From contig NW_020853550.1 of assembly GCF_000972845.2 (NCBI RefSeq), positions 712,501 to 776,500 of the forward strand: a DNA stretch of 64,000 bases. Direction: 5' to 3'. Each line of letters opens with the position of its first letter. Position 1 is the stretch's first letter. Under the pieces are notes generated by a model. The model worked only from the letters and a program-made list of their open reading frames with translations, was not told where the DNA came from and did no database searches. Shown here piece after piece: positions 49,009 to 60,799 of the stretch. A program made the position numbers and the translations under genes. The DNA comes from Larimichthys crocea. Taxonomy: Eukaryota; Chordata; Actinopteri; Sciaenidae.

Positions 49009-49829
49009 ATTCTAATAACATTTCACACTTTTTTCATGTTGTCATGACCTTTTAACTTCTTCCTATAATACATTATTATAATATATTTCTTCTTTCAGCT
49101 CAGGATCCTTTTTTATTTTTATTTTTCTATTTAGCATTCAGCCTGGACCGACCTCTCACACAGCAATGTTCAATTTTTTATCCAGTGAATTAGTCAATAT
49201 TTGTAGGCTAAGAAGCTTTGCTGCCATATGATAGAATCTGCTAAGACTTTGCCACAGCTTGTACTTAAAAGTGTTCAGCTGCCTCTCTCTGTTATCAAAC
49301 ATCATCTTCAGTGACCCCGAGCTTCTCCTCCACCAGATACGATCACACAGCACTGGCACTATTCCTGAGATCAGCACTGAATACATTAGACATAACACTG
49401 AAACTTTCACTACACTATCATTTTACAGAGTCAATTGGTCTATGCGTTAAATTAAAATGCTGCATGAACATATAGCTGATAATTTATTAATGAACACAAC
49501 TGTACTTGGGGCGTGCTGGCAGGGTGAGACGCTAACCTGTTTCAAGCGTGACTCAACTTGTTTCAGGAGTTTGCGAGAACATCGGAAGCACACCTTTAAA
49601 AAAAAAAATTACACAAAATGAACGGAGACATATCACAGCCATTGTTTACAATTTTATTATTGAGTGTCCCTGAAAGAGCTGATTAGGTCCTGGTTGCTTG
49701 GCAACCTCAAGCCTGCCTGAAGGAGGAGAGGGGGGAGAAGCCGAGCGGCGGCCATCTTAGCAGTTTTGGCACTTTATTGGAACTTGTCTGTCTAAAATGA
49801 CACACAGAGATAGCAGAGCAGCTAGCACG

Positions 49830-50495
49830 TTAACACTAGCTTTAAAGAAATGCTATTTGCTAACATTAGCGACCAATGCTAAAATTAATGCTAATTAACA
49901 TTAGCCACCAGGAATTATATAAATGCTAATTGCTAACATGCTAATTATCATTAGCCACTAAGAATTAAATACATGCTAATGTTAACATGATAATGCTAAC
50001 ATGCTAATGTTAATTGCTAGCGTGTCACTGCATCAGTGCTAACATGCTAATGGTAACATGCTACTGTTAATTGCTAGTGCATCAGCGGCGGTCATCTTAG
50101 CAGTTTTGGTACTTAATTGGAACTTATCTGTCTAAAATGACACACAGAGATAGCAGAGCAGCTAGCATGTTAGCAATGCTAAAATTAGTGCTAATTAACA
50201 TTAACCACTAGGAATTAAATACATGCTAATTTGCTAAAAGGCTAATGCTAACATGCTAATGCTAATTAGCATTAACCACTAAGAATTAAATAAATGCTAA
50301 TGTTAACATGTTAATTGCTAGCGCGTCACCGCATCAGCGCTAACATGTTAATGGTAACATGCTAATGCTAACATGCTAATGTTAATTGCTAGTGCATCAG
50401 CGTTAACGTATTAATAGTAACATGCTAATATTAACAGGCTAATGATAATTGCTATCGCGTCACTGCTAACATGCTAATGCTAACTTGCTAACCCT
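49830..50495. repeat. GCTAACATGCTAAT minisatellite, copy 2
   Basis: Same family as 44000-44775, with the ~62 bp higher-order unit present once. It lies upstream of the intact pdrg1 exon 1. Confidence 0.9.
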
Positions 50496-51046
50496 CATGT
50501 CACATCTACATTTCAGGATCTGGTTATTATAGACACAGATTAAATGTTAAATATAAATATTTCAATATTTATCATCACAGTAACAGTGTTACACACATTA
50601 GTAGCTGTAAACACTCAGCATTAGAAAAATACATACGTTGGTTTGGTGCTTACATAAGGAGTAAACATTTATAATCATCACTTTAAAAGTTACATACGTT
50701 GTTTTTGGTGCCTGTTTGTTTCCCAGATATATTAGTGTGTGTGTGAATGGGTGTATAAGAGACATTAACTTAAAGAACTTTGTAGAAAGGCGCTTTATGA
50801 AGTTCAGTCCATTTCCTTGTATTAGTTTACGAGCAGATCTCTTATCGAATATGGCGGCGACGTCGACGTACGATTCAGCGCTCAATGCGGCGTCTATGTA
50901 TATATGTCTATGGTTAAATATATGTCAATAAATACAAATAAATCAATAAGAATTGTTTGTGGGGAATTTTTATTGTGTGGCTCCCAGGCGGTTCATTCTG
51001 TTTCCAGTCGGTCAGACCGGACGTATTTTTCTGTGACACAGGCAGC

Positions 51047-53189
51047 ATGGACGCTGACTCTCAGCGTGTGTTGGAGCATCTGACTCTGGTGGAGGAGGCG
51101 GCTGAAGAAGTCCTCACCGCCAGACAACAGGTAACTCAGCGCTCACCTGCTGACGGCACGACGCGGGACCTCCACGGAGGAGCTAACGGGACAGCTTCGA
51201 CAACATTAGCAGCTGAGCTAACGAGCTAAACTACGCAGACGGTTTATTTTAGCAACGTCAAATAAAGAAACACGCTGTGAGGAAAATGATGAAATACACT
51301 GAGCAGAAATAAAACACAATACAACACAACGCAAAGCAACGCAGGCCAACAGTACACACCGTGAATCCGCTAGTTTGTTTTAATGTTAGCTGTCATTTAG
51401 CCGTGCTGCAGGCTAGCCTCTGTGTAACTGACCACTGTCTTGGTTGGGAACAGCAGGTGTCAGTCTATCTCAACACTGTGGTGGCCAGGGTCGAAGAGAC
51501 CTGTTGCTGCCTAAATAGATATAATAGATAGCTTGCTGTTGACGTTCCAATCTGCGTAAACAGAGATCTGTGTCTCCAGAATAGAATATGCTGACAATAA
51601 CACCTGCATGAGTAAAGACATTCTCTTTGGCTATTTCTGGGCGTGTAGTATTTGTGGTGTTATCTTGAGGTTTAAAGTCTATCCACCAGCACAGGTTGGG
51701 CAGAATGTGAGACCGACTCAGGCACTTCTGATGTACTTTGAGAGTGTCTCTAATTCTCCTTGATCAAGCATCAATAAATAATACAGCATAAGACATCAGA
51801 GGCTCCTGAACAATTTTCTGAACTCCTGACCTCACCATTGACCTTTGACTTCAGAAATTTCTCCACAACAGATATTATTAGGTATTTTCACTGAAATAAC
51901 TATTGAGATTGTGATGATGTGATAGAATAGAATGCCTTATAGTCATGACACCACGTATCAGGAAATCTGCTGTGCAACTCTTAAAAACATGAACTATTCC
52001 AGACGGCAGCACAGAGAAGAGGTGATAGTGGTGAGGTAGACTTGTCAGCGTGCTGCTGGCTCTGCAGAGGCACATGATCTCAAAATGTATTATTTTCTGG
52101 GCTGTGTTTATGACCCTCTGTGAAATATGTCAGTACAGTCTGCACAGAGCTGTCATGGAAGGAGACCAGAACCACCATTCAATAAAACCACAAGCTACAG
52201 ACTCAAAGTTGACGGTGTTTCATTAATGTCATATTTAACATGGGGTTATTGGATTGTGCTGTGATTTACAGTTAAAAGTACACAAGTTTCTATCTTGATA
52301 GACTCCTTATATTGCAGTGATATACAACAGCAACAGACATTGATTCTACATTTGATGCTGCTGCATCACCTCCAGTGTAATGTTAAGAACTAATGTTGTC
52401 TGTTGATGTTTCAGATCGTGGACCTGGACACAAAGAGGAACAGGAACAGAGAGGCACTGAACGCACTGAACAATGAAGTGTCAGATTCAGGTGAGCGACC
52501 CTTCATGACAGCTCAAACATTCATCATCTCCTTCTGTTATGAAAAGAATGATCTCAGTTCACACTTCACACGTTGGTGTCTTGAGTCAGGTGTCAGTTGT
52601 TGTGTATTGCACTGGTTCTGGGTGCGCTTGAAATGATACTAAACACTGCTGTCCTTTGCAGAGAAAGTGAAGGTTTGCTTCGGAAACATGTTCATCAAAT
52701 TTCCCAAATCAAAGACGAAGGACATGATTCAGAAAGGTGAAAAACTTAATACTTAATAAAATCGAAACTGATTTTTGTACACATGTTGTTGCTACATATG
52801 AGTTCACTAAAACTCTTCTGGTCTTCATTTCTCATCTGTAGACCAAGAGCAGCTGGACAAGGAGATAAATGACCTTCGCAAAGGACTGAAAGCGAAAGTC
52901 AATCGACTCAATGAGATGCAAGGTATGATGAGTGTTTTGGCTGTGGGAGAAACATCACCTTGCAGAGACTGCAGAGTGTTTCTGTGTGAAGCATCACAGC
53001 TTTTCTGGCCTTTCTACCATCGGTTTAGTGGCCCAGGAAGCTCACAGGCCAGTTGTTTGCATTGTAAATCACCCCAGTGATTCTAGTCAGCCAATCAAAT
53101 CTATGTATTCTGATATACATTGCGAGTCTCACTCACTGACTTAAGATACACACACGCGCGTACATACACACATACATACATACATACAT

Positions 53190-53254
<65 letters not shown>

Positions 53255-55111
53255 CGAGATAAAATGAGAGATGACAGTCAGACAAAGGTCATTTCACATG
53301 GCATGCTCTGAAAAGTAGAGAGCAAAAACAGCCTTGAATCAAGGATGGAGTCTGACATGTTTATTTCTTCCCACAGGCACTTCAGTATTGTCTCAAAAAT
53401 TCAAGCTGAGGCCATGGAGATGATTAAAAATGGCAATGTGAAGCATGTGAGAGGGCATGCATATCAACTGAAATCTGAAGTTATAAAGTAGTTAAAGTAG
53501 TGTATAAGTAGTTAAAAAAAACACAAAACAAATATCTATATCCCAAAATAGAAAACAGAATATCTATCCAACAAACACATTTCTGGTTCCAGTCCTAGAA
53601 TAGTTTGATATGTTGGGAAATAAGCTGGTTCACATAAAACGGTTTTGAGTTCAGCTTAATTTAGGCTTGCAAAGCTGTAATTAAATTAAAGCTTCTAATA
53701 GGCAACAACTAACATTTCAATAAACGTTTTGTCTTTTAATCTTTGGTCCTGTGACTGCTGAGAGAAAAAACAAGTCAAGAATCTCTGTGATCATGTCAGA
53801 AATATGGTTACGATCTTGTCTTTCCTCTGTGAACTTCTGTTTGAAGAGAAAATAAACCTTTTGAGAGAACCAACTGAGATAAGATAAGCTAAGATAGACT
53901 TCATTGTCCCAGGGGAAATCTGCTTCGGACATTACAGTCTGCATTTGAAATCACAGCAAAATAACAGTGAAATGATAATGAATATCTCCCAGGGGCTTTG
54001 CAACTCCGTTATGTCTCTGGTAAATGGTTGAGGGAAAACTTCATGGTATTTTCAGTCACATGAAATTCCAACGCAAGTGGAAACATTTCAGTGCTGCTAC
54101 TATGTAAGCGATAAACTCCATGATAGCTGAAATCAAAACGGGTCACTCCACTGAATAACCTGAAAAATGACTGAAGATGTTTTCACATAGAATCCGGTCC
54201 AGCCGTTCTTTTCATGCGTAGTACACAACAGGAGATTGTCCATGTCAGACGTGTCTGATGGACTGACCACCGGGCGATGATTTATCCTCTGGAGGCGCAG
54301 GACAATGTTTTGTCTTCTGGTGTAGCCAGTCGATATACTGAAAACAGAAAATGGATATCTATGTCAAGACCTCCTCTGCAGTCTGATTAGCAATTTCATA
54401 CACAAGAATAATGAGTCATATTTCAGCCAACTTGTATGAACAGATATCTGTAACCGAATGTAGATAACTTTATACAAAGATAATAAAAACGCTAAATCAA
54501 CGTCTGACGATAGCCAATAGCATCCATGATTGCCCCTGTTGCAACCAAAGCCTGCTCAAATGTGATTGGTTCAAAATCTGCATTGATCTGTTTATAGAGA
54601 TTAGGTGAAGGGTGGCAGCACGCAGGACACGTTGATATCAGGACAACAGGAATATTAACGAAACAGTAGAAAAAAATGATACAGATAAGACAGTCAAGTA
54701 CAAAGCAGTAGAAGGCTGTGGAGGTAGAGCGGGTCGTTGACTAATCAGATGATCGGCGGATCGATCCCCAGCTCCTCCAGTCTGCATGTTGAAGTGGAAG
54801 TGTAATGAATGAATGAGTAAATTAATTAGGGTGTGTAAAAGCTATAATAGTACTGTGTAATGTCATCAACATGCCGACTCGGGAACTAGCAGGGTATGTT
54901 GGCAAGTCTGTTCAATGTCCAGTCCAACTGATTCAGACTGCATTCTCACATGCAGCTCCTCTGGGTAAAGTCAAGATAAGTGCGGTGTGAAAGAGAGTTT
55001 TTTTTTTTTTCTTTGTGTTTGTTTGCAGGGAAACCTGAGCTGAGAGGCTACAATCTTTCTCCTCTGTCCTCTGATGAGATCAAAGCTATTAACAGCCTCA
55101 TTAAGAGATGA
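51047..55111 (+). CDS. pdrg1: p53 and DNA-damage regulated protein 1 (PDRG1), five exons
   Basis: Exons 51047-51130, 52415-52490, 52662-52736, 52842-52922 and 55029-55111 join in phase through GT-AG introns to 399 nt (132 aa; human PDRG1 is 133 aa). The product has the beta-prefoldin-like helix-hairpin-helix pattern. The N-terminal helix is MDADSQRVLEHLTLVEEAAE, then IVDLDTKRNRNREALNAL, the central VCFGNMFIKFP, the second helix DKEINDLRKGLKAKVNRLNE, and GKPELRGYNLSPL near the C-terminus. These match the human protein closely (IVDLDTKRNQNRE, VCFGNMFIKMP, GKPELKGFNL). In other animals PDRG1 is a subunit of the R2TP/prefoldin-like co-chaperone complex. Exons 1-4 lie in duplicated block 2. Exon 5 lies downstream of it and is unique. 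Confidence 0.95.
53148..53252. repeat. (TACA)n(CA)n microsatellite
   Basis: A long TACA run followed by a pure CA run, in the last pdrg1 intron. The counterpart in block 1 is shorter and interrupted. Confidence 0.9.
54714..54835 (+). repeat. SINE-like repeat, partial
   Basis: GGCTGTGGAGGTAGAGCGGG...CAGTCTGCATGTTGAAGTG resembles the head of the element at 12297-12622, with an internal deletion. In the last pdrg1 intron. Confidence 0.6.
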
Positions 55112-55522
55112 CATCAGATCTGTGGACTGCGGAATATTCCTGACGACAAAGAAAACCTGTTGACAAGATGGCAAAGACCTGCAACTCTCGGTCAAGCAGA
55201 TGGAGCTGTGATGGACGAATTGATGTAATTGATGATTAAATATTCACCGGCCATTAGGATATATTTCCAATTCTTGTCAAATATTGTGTTCTAAAATCTT
55301 GAATTTAGAAAAACAGGAAGTGCATTTATGACACTTTTGGATTATGATTTTACCATTGCTGTAATATACATGTCCATTGCTATGTGGTATACCCACAAGG
55401 TGGCAGTGCATTGCAAGTGCATAGCAGTGTTTTATTTCAGTCGTTGTCTCCACAGCCTCACAGCCAGTCTTTATATCAGCACTGCTTTATAATAACCCGT
55501 GTACTGCACATGAAAGTTGGTT

Positions 55523-55528
55523 AATAAA
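55523..55528 (+). terminator. pdrg1: Poly(A) signal AATAAA of pdrg1
   Basis: Canonical hexamer about 410 bases after the pdrg1 stop. Confidence 0.55.
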
Positions 55529-55679
55529 CAACAATAGAAGTCCAGTGTGTTTGCCAGTAAATGTTACTATCTTTTGTTTGTCAGGGTTTTAACTTTACCA
55601 TCTGGTCTGTGAATTAATAGATTTCATATGTTTATTACTCTTGAGTTGTAGTTTTTGCGCAGTAAGAGGTCACAGTTAC

Positions 55680-57883
55680 TCACACTATGCATAATGTGTG
55701 TGTGTGTTTAGTGTGTGTTTAGTGTGTTTTGTTTTGTCTTTAACTGAGACATACCATACATCCTTAGTCACAGTGTGACTGATAAACAACCAGTGCGTCG
55801 TCCTGAGGGGGAATAAACTGTAAATCGGTGTATTGCAATGCAGTTTCTTGGTCTGACATGCCACGGAGCATGAGTAGACATGAAGAGCCTGAGGCAACAG
55901 GAGAGACGGGAGAGAACGACAGTCACATAGTGTGCTTGGTGTGTGTGTGTGTGTGTGCGTGTGTGCGCGGATGTGCTGGTGATGGTGGTATCAGTTCACT
56001 CTCTCCTCAGACTTGGGTTGCGTGCCACCGCTCTCAGACCTGGAACCGGTGCCGAGTGATGAATTTGTGAGTCAACATGCTGATCAACTCAAATGTTAGA
56101 TAATTATACCAAACAAGACACGCAAACTGTGCTATGTTAAGAAAGTGACACACTGACACAGCATTTGTCTTCCACCTGTGAAACTACAAATCAAGAACTG
56201 AACTGATGACTGATTGTACAATGATGCTGTTTGCCTCCGTGAGACTAAAAGAACAAAATGATTCATGCCCGAGAGGAATGAAAATAAAATCCATAAAATA
56301 TGTGAAATTATAGTGGCTTTGACAGTGTAGGGTGCAGACTTATCAAAAGCCAAATCTATGCCTCTAAATCTGCCTTAGCTGTATCAACACATTAATCACA
56401 CTTTGAAGGCCAGACACAATTGTGTGAATGTGTATGTGGCTGCCAGAGAGCAGTGATATTACTGCAACAGCTGGATTAAGAGGATCTGTAATGAACATAT
56501 CCAACAGCTGTCACTCTTTAAGAGAGAACTTGAATTTATCTGCTAATGATTACAAAAGTACAAACTGTAAACTCCTCACAGGGTTAGGTTTGGAGTTTTC
56601 CTTGGCATGTCGGCAGTGCATGTGTGTGGCTACGTCTCCTTCCTGCTGCGAGACTCAATTGTTTAATGGCTTTCGAGAGAAAAGTTCCCATTTAGCTGTC
56701 ATTCCCATGTCATTCCGAGCAGCAGAGCTGGAGTACTGATTTACTGTAAGCAATTGGCTGTTTATGCGTGCAGAAACCCAACCTAGAGAACATGTACTGT
56801 TGCAGAGCTACAGGGGCAGACGTGAAGTCCAAATCTTGAGGAAATAAGTAGAGGGTCCAGTTTCACGTGTGGGGCAGATATACTTATTTTGACAGACTTA
56901 TGAGAGTCATGCCAGTTAACTTGAGTGGAAGAGACTCCAGTTCTCATTAATCACTGTGAGAGTGCAACGTGAGACGTTTAGTTCTGCATTGTGTCGAGGG
57001 GTGTTACATTTCTTCTTTGCCCAGGAATATCAGTCCAAATTCTCAGTAATTCAGGTGAACCCAAAATACATATTTTAAACTCACACTTGGAGATGTCTCT
57101 GTTGACTTCTGCCTACAAGGCAGAGGCTGATAGAAATGTGTGTCCAGCTGTCAAGTACTGGAAGCTGGCTTGATCTGATTCAGAAGAATAGAGCCCCACC
57201 AGTTTAGGTTTCCTAAATTTGAGTTAGAAAATGGTCCCAGATTTGTGTATAGGTCTCTATTTTCCCATTTATTTTGTGTATCTGTCTCTCATAAGTCTCT
57301 TATAGATAGGGTTGTGAGACAGAGTCAGTGTAGGTTGTTCCCGCTGGTCCAGTTCCTCACAATGACCCTCTCAGATAACAGCAGCCGTTAGCCACTGAGC
57401 CTTCTTCTCACCTACTCATCAACATCAATACTCAGGCTGAAGACGACTGAAGACTCTGCCACTAGATTTTGAATCTGTTGAGTATTTTCAGTTGAAATGT
57501 TTAAATCTGGCATCTCTCATTGGATTTATCATCACTCCTTATCTTCATATGTTACCCCTGCATCCATTTTTCCATGCAGCTTTTAGTCCTGGGGTAGTGC
57601 CATTAAATCTACCAATGATTAAATTGAACCACCAAGTATCAAAGTCTGCTAAACAAATTCAGTTTAGAACATTTTGACAATTGGGTTTTTCTTTGCAGAT
57701 TGTAGAGTTCTCTCAGTTTGTCCTTGAAGTATTGTTATGATAGAGATATCCAATGTGCTGGACCCTCAGAGTGTTTCATCACTAATATTCCATTGAAGCT
57801 GAATCTGCCAGGAAGGTAGACGATCCTTCCTTTTATGTAAGCCTTTCCAGATTTCTTTTATTACTGTTATTTATATATATATA

Positions 57884-57930
<47 letters not shown>

Positions 57931-58472
57931 TTATACATGTTATTTATGTAGTTATGATCATGGGTCCAGTTCTATGGGAGAGCACAGCATGCCTTGTACC
58001 ATCAGTTTAATATTTTGTGTACTGTATAAATGTTTTGTATGTTGGTAGGTCGTATAGCTGCACAATCTGTATGAGCTTCTCCATTGGGAGCTTCTATTAT
58101 GGTTTATGTATGTGCAGCAGATCAACTTGCAAAAGTGCTGTGTGAAGGTGAATATAGAGCTGCTAGTGTGGTGATTATTACATTTTCTGATCACATTACC
58201 GGCCTCTGAAACAGCTGGATCTCAGTCACGGTTAAACTTTATTATGAAAACTCAACAAACAGAAAGCTTTGATTTTCCATCAGTTGGTTATTATAGTAAC
58301 CGGAGAAATAAAAAGTTAAGAAAATTATTTGGTGAAACTATTTATATGATTATATCTGACTGAACAGTCAGTATTTGCACCACAGTGTTGACAAATACTG
58401 GAGACAGTTATTTTTGCTAAAAAGAAAGTAAAAAAGTAGAATATCAAGTTATAACTGGTCTGATGTGTGCAG
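55680..58472. other. Intergenic or upstream introns of an unidentified gene
   Basis: A possible exon at 56009-56066 lies between a pyrimidine-rich acceptor (CTCTCCTCAG) and a donor (GTGAGT). In one frame it reads LGCVPPLSDLEPVPSDEF. Its phase does not fit the next exon directly, so it is not joined. A (GT)n run is at 57885-57929. Nothing else was supported. Confidence 0.3.
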
Positions 58473-60511
58473 AGGTCTGCATGCTTATACTGAGCCACCA
58501 GGAAGAGGCCCAGGCTTGGAAGCCAAGTTGACATTCAGCCAGTTTAATGAAGGTAAACCCAGTGAACCTGTGTGCAACACTGCCCTTTGGCACGGCACTT
58601 TTCTGACGCTGTGGATTTAAAACACACCACTAAACATCAATACATTCCATTTATGGGCTCTTCTGCTTTAACCATATTTAACGTGATTCTTGCAGTATTA
58701 CCATGTTGGCACGGGGGCTTTATTATCTATGTTCTCTGAATTAATTTGAACTGTGAATATAGTCTTCCTGTGTGAATTTGTGCCTCCTATATTTTTGGGT
58801 GACAAGATTTAGATTTATTCAAGTTCTACTTTTTAGGGTTTTTAATCATAAGGTATTGGTAGTGTTGGTATCTTTACCAGAACACATGCCGTTAGGACTT
58901 TTTCGATGAGTTTTCTTAGTCAATAATACTTTTTAGTCTGTGTTACCTGATAAAGTGTCATATAGGAACTAATGAGAAGGTGAACTTGATCTATGTTTAA
59001 CAGCTTTTGTTTGCTGAGCTTCTTGTCTGTGTTATCTGTGTGTGTGCAGTAGGTACTTAACATTCTCTGTAAATCTAGCAGCGTTTTGACAGCTGCGATG
59101 AAACCACACTGCCGCTTTTAATCAGAAACAATCACATAACAGCCCCTCTCTCCTACTGTTTACTACATACTTTTATCCTTCCTCATTGTCCGTCTTAAAG
59201 CCTTTGCCACCTTTATGTTCGATTTCTGACTGACCTTCTGGCCTTTTTTAGCACTTTGCAACACATTTAAAAGAACAACATGTTGTGCATTAAGGATGAT
59301 GAGGCTGTATAACACAGCACTTCCTGCCCAAACAGCCCAGCTCTCAGTACTCTCTATTACACACTCTCTGACACACACTGTATATACAGATTTAGTCTGT
59401 AAATTCACAAATCTTTATAGTTTATGAATTTATCTCAGTTATTTCCTTCAGTTCACACAAAGTGCATAATGTTTTGTCGTCAGGACCTTGTTCATATCAT
59501 TGTGTACACTGATGTATCTCTGTAGCTCCATTGGAATGTCTGATGTAGAGGTGGTTAATGCTCGTTGACAGTGTTTGTAGTCTTGTAAAGAACCCATATT
59601 ATTCCTCATGACTTTACTTTGAAAGAGTCACTCAGCTAAAGTTACCTTTCCCTGGTTTTCATTTCCTTGCTTCCTTGGAACTGACTTTGAAATGTCATAC
59701 GGGGAGTTGAGTAACAGCTTGATAAGAATAGTGATATCCTTATAATCCTACATTTGTCTCAATTGTTTCCTTCAGTTCAATAATAAGAATAGTGATTCTT
59801 TTTGTATTAACTCTTTAATGTTTTAAAAGTTTAAAATAGTGTTCTAATTCTAATAAGGGCAGACACTTACAGTGCAAGCACTGCTGTGTTTTTAGTCTGA
59901 TATGTTTCCCCTATTCATGAAATCCTGCATTCTGTGTTCAGATCAGTCAAACTGCAGTTCATGAATGGACTTCACATGAACCATTTCTGCACTCAGAATG
60001 TTTTTGTTATTCTATTCTATTCTATTCTATTCTATTCTATTCTATTCTATTCTATTCTCACACACAAGGTAAGAACACAGGTGGAAACAATCAGGAGACA
60101 ACATAGACACTGAATTAATTAAATTAATGCTTTTTCTTGGACATGACATCTGCTGATTTATTTTAGTGTACAAAATGAAAACATATGAAGAAAATAAATA
60201 AAGCCAGTTGAGTTACACTGTAGCCGTTCACCACCATGAACATATTTTCTCTCCACTTCGCTCCATGAAGGACACCTCCTGGCACTGAACGTTGACAGAG
60301 ATCATGAGGTGAGAAATGTCTAGTTTGGATGTAATCCTAGAGGTTCTGTTCTGTGACAAACAGTTGCACTATGAGCGTGTGCCCTGGTCAGTCTTCGATT
60401 GCAGCCCTCACTGCCGACATCCAAACTGCCTCAGAAACCCACCTTACTAATGTGACTGCCAAAATGTTGGAAAGCTTCAAAAGAGCAGAGGCTGTCATGG
60501 CGGCTGATTAA
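58473..60511 (+). CDS. 3' exons of an unrecognised protein-coding gene
   Basis: Three exons are phase-compatible. 58473-58552 follows GTGTGCAG, has donor GTAAAC, and reads GLHAYTEPPGRGPGLEAK then LTFSQFNE. 60271-60308 has donor GTGAGA and reads GHLLALNVDRDHE. 60392-60511 follows CTGGTCAG, begins SSIAALTADIQTASETHL, ends FKRAEAVMAAD, and then stops. The last exon looks helical, possibly a coiled-coil C-terminus. AATAAA lies near 60783. The lengths (80, 38, 120 nt) keep one frame across both introns without a stop, which is unlikely by chance. The upstream exons and start are not found and no family is recognised, so function is unknown. Confidence 0.5.
60010..60058. repeat. (TTCTA)n microsatellite
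   Basis: About ten uninterrupted TATTC units, in the intron before the 60271 exon. Confidence 0.95.
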
Positions 60512-60782
60512 AGAGAAACCACCGACTTTACACTGCACAATCTGTTTACTTGGTGAACACTACTGAATAAGTGACTCAATTGTGTCAATTGTGTTTGTCA
60601 CTTTGTAATATGCTCTAGTTTCTGGTCCAAACACTGAATATCTTGATTTTAAATCATATGGAAAATGCAAATCAAATCACAGAGATTATGTCCTGAGTGA
60701 TTAAAGCATATTTCTGGTTTCCCCTTCTCCCATGGGCATGTTACATGAAGCAACCTGTAGATCAATGCCAGACAAATCCTCA

Positions 60783-60788
60783 ATAAAC
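60783..60788 (+). terminator. Candidate poly(A) signal AATAAA
   Basis: About 270 bases after the stop at 60509-60511, so suitable for the unrecognised gene. Confidence 0.4.
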
Positions 60789-60799
60789 CTGTCAAATCC

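Larger units (their letters stand above)
49009..54366 (+). repeat. 5.36 kb duplicated block, copy 2
   Basis: Counterpart of 43198-48547. This copy keeps open reading frames and splice sites for pdrg1 exons 1-4, so it is the better sequence of the two. Confidence 0.92.

Noticed and set aside
53120..53311. Open frame through the TACA/CA microsatellite
   Set aside because: Simple-repeat artefact.
56428..56739. 103-codon plus-strand frame
   Set aside because: No recognisable domain or splice signals; composition fits non-coding sequence.
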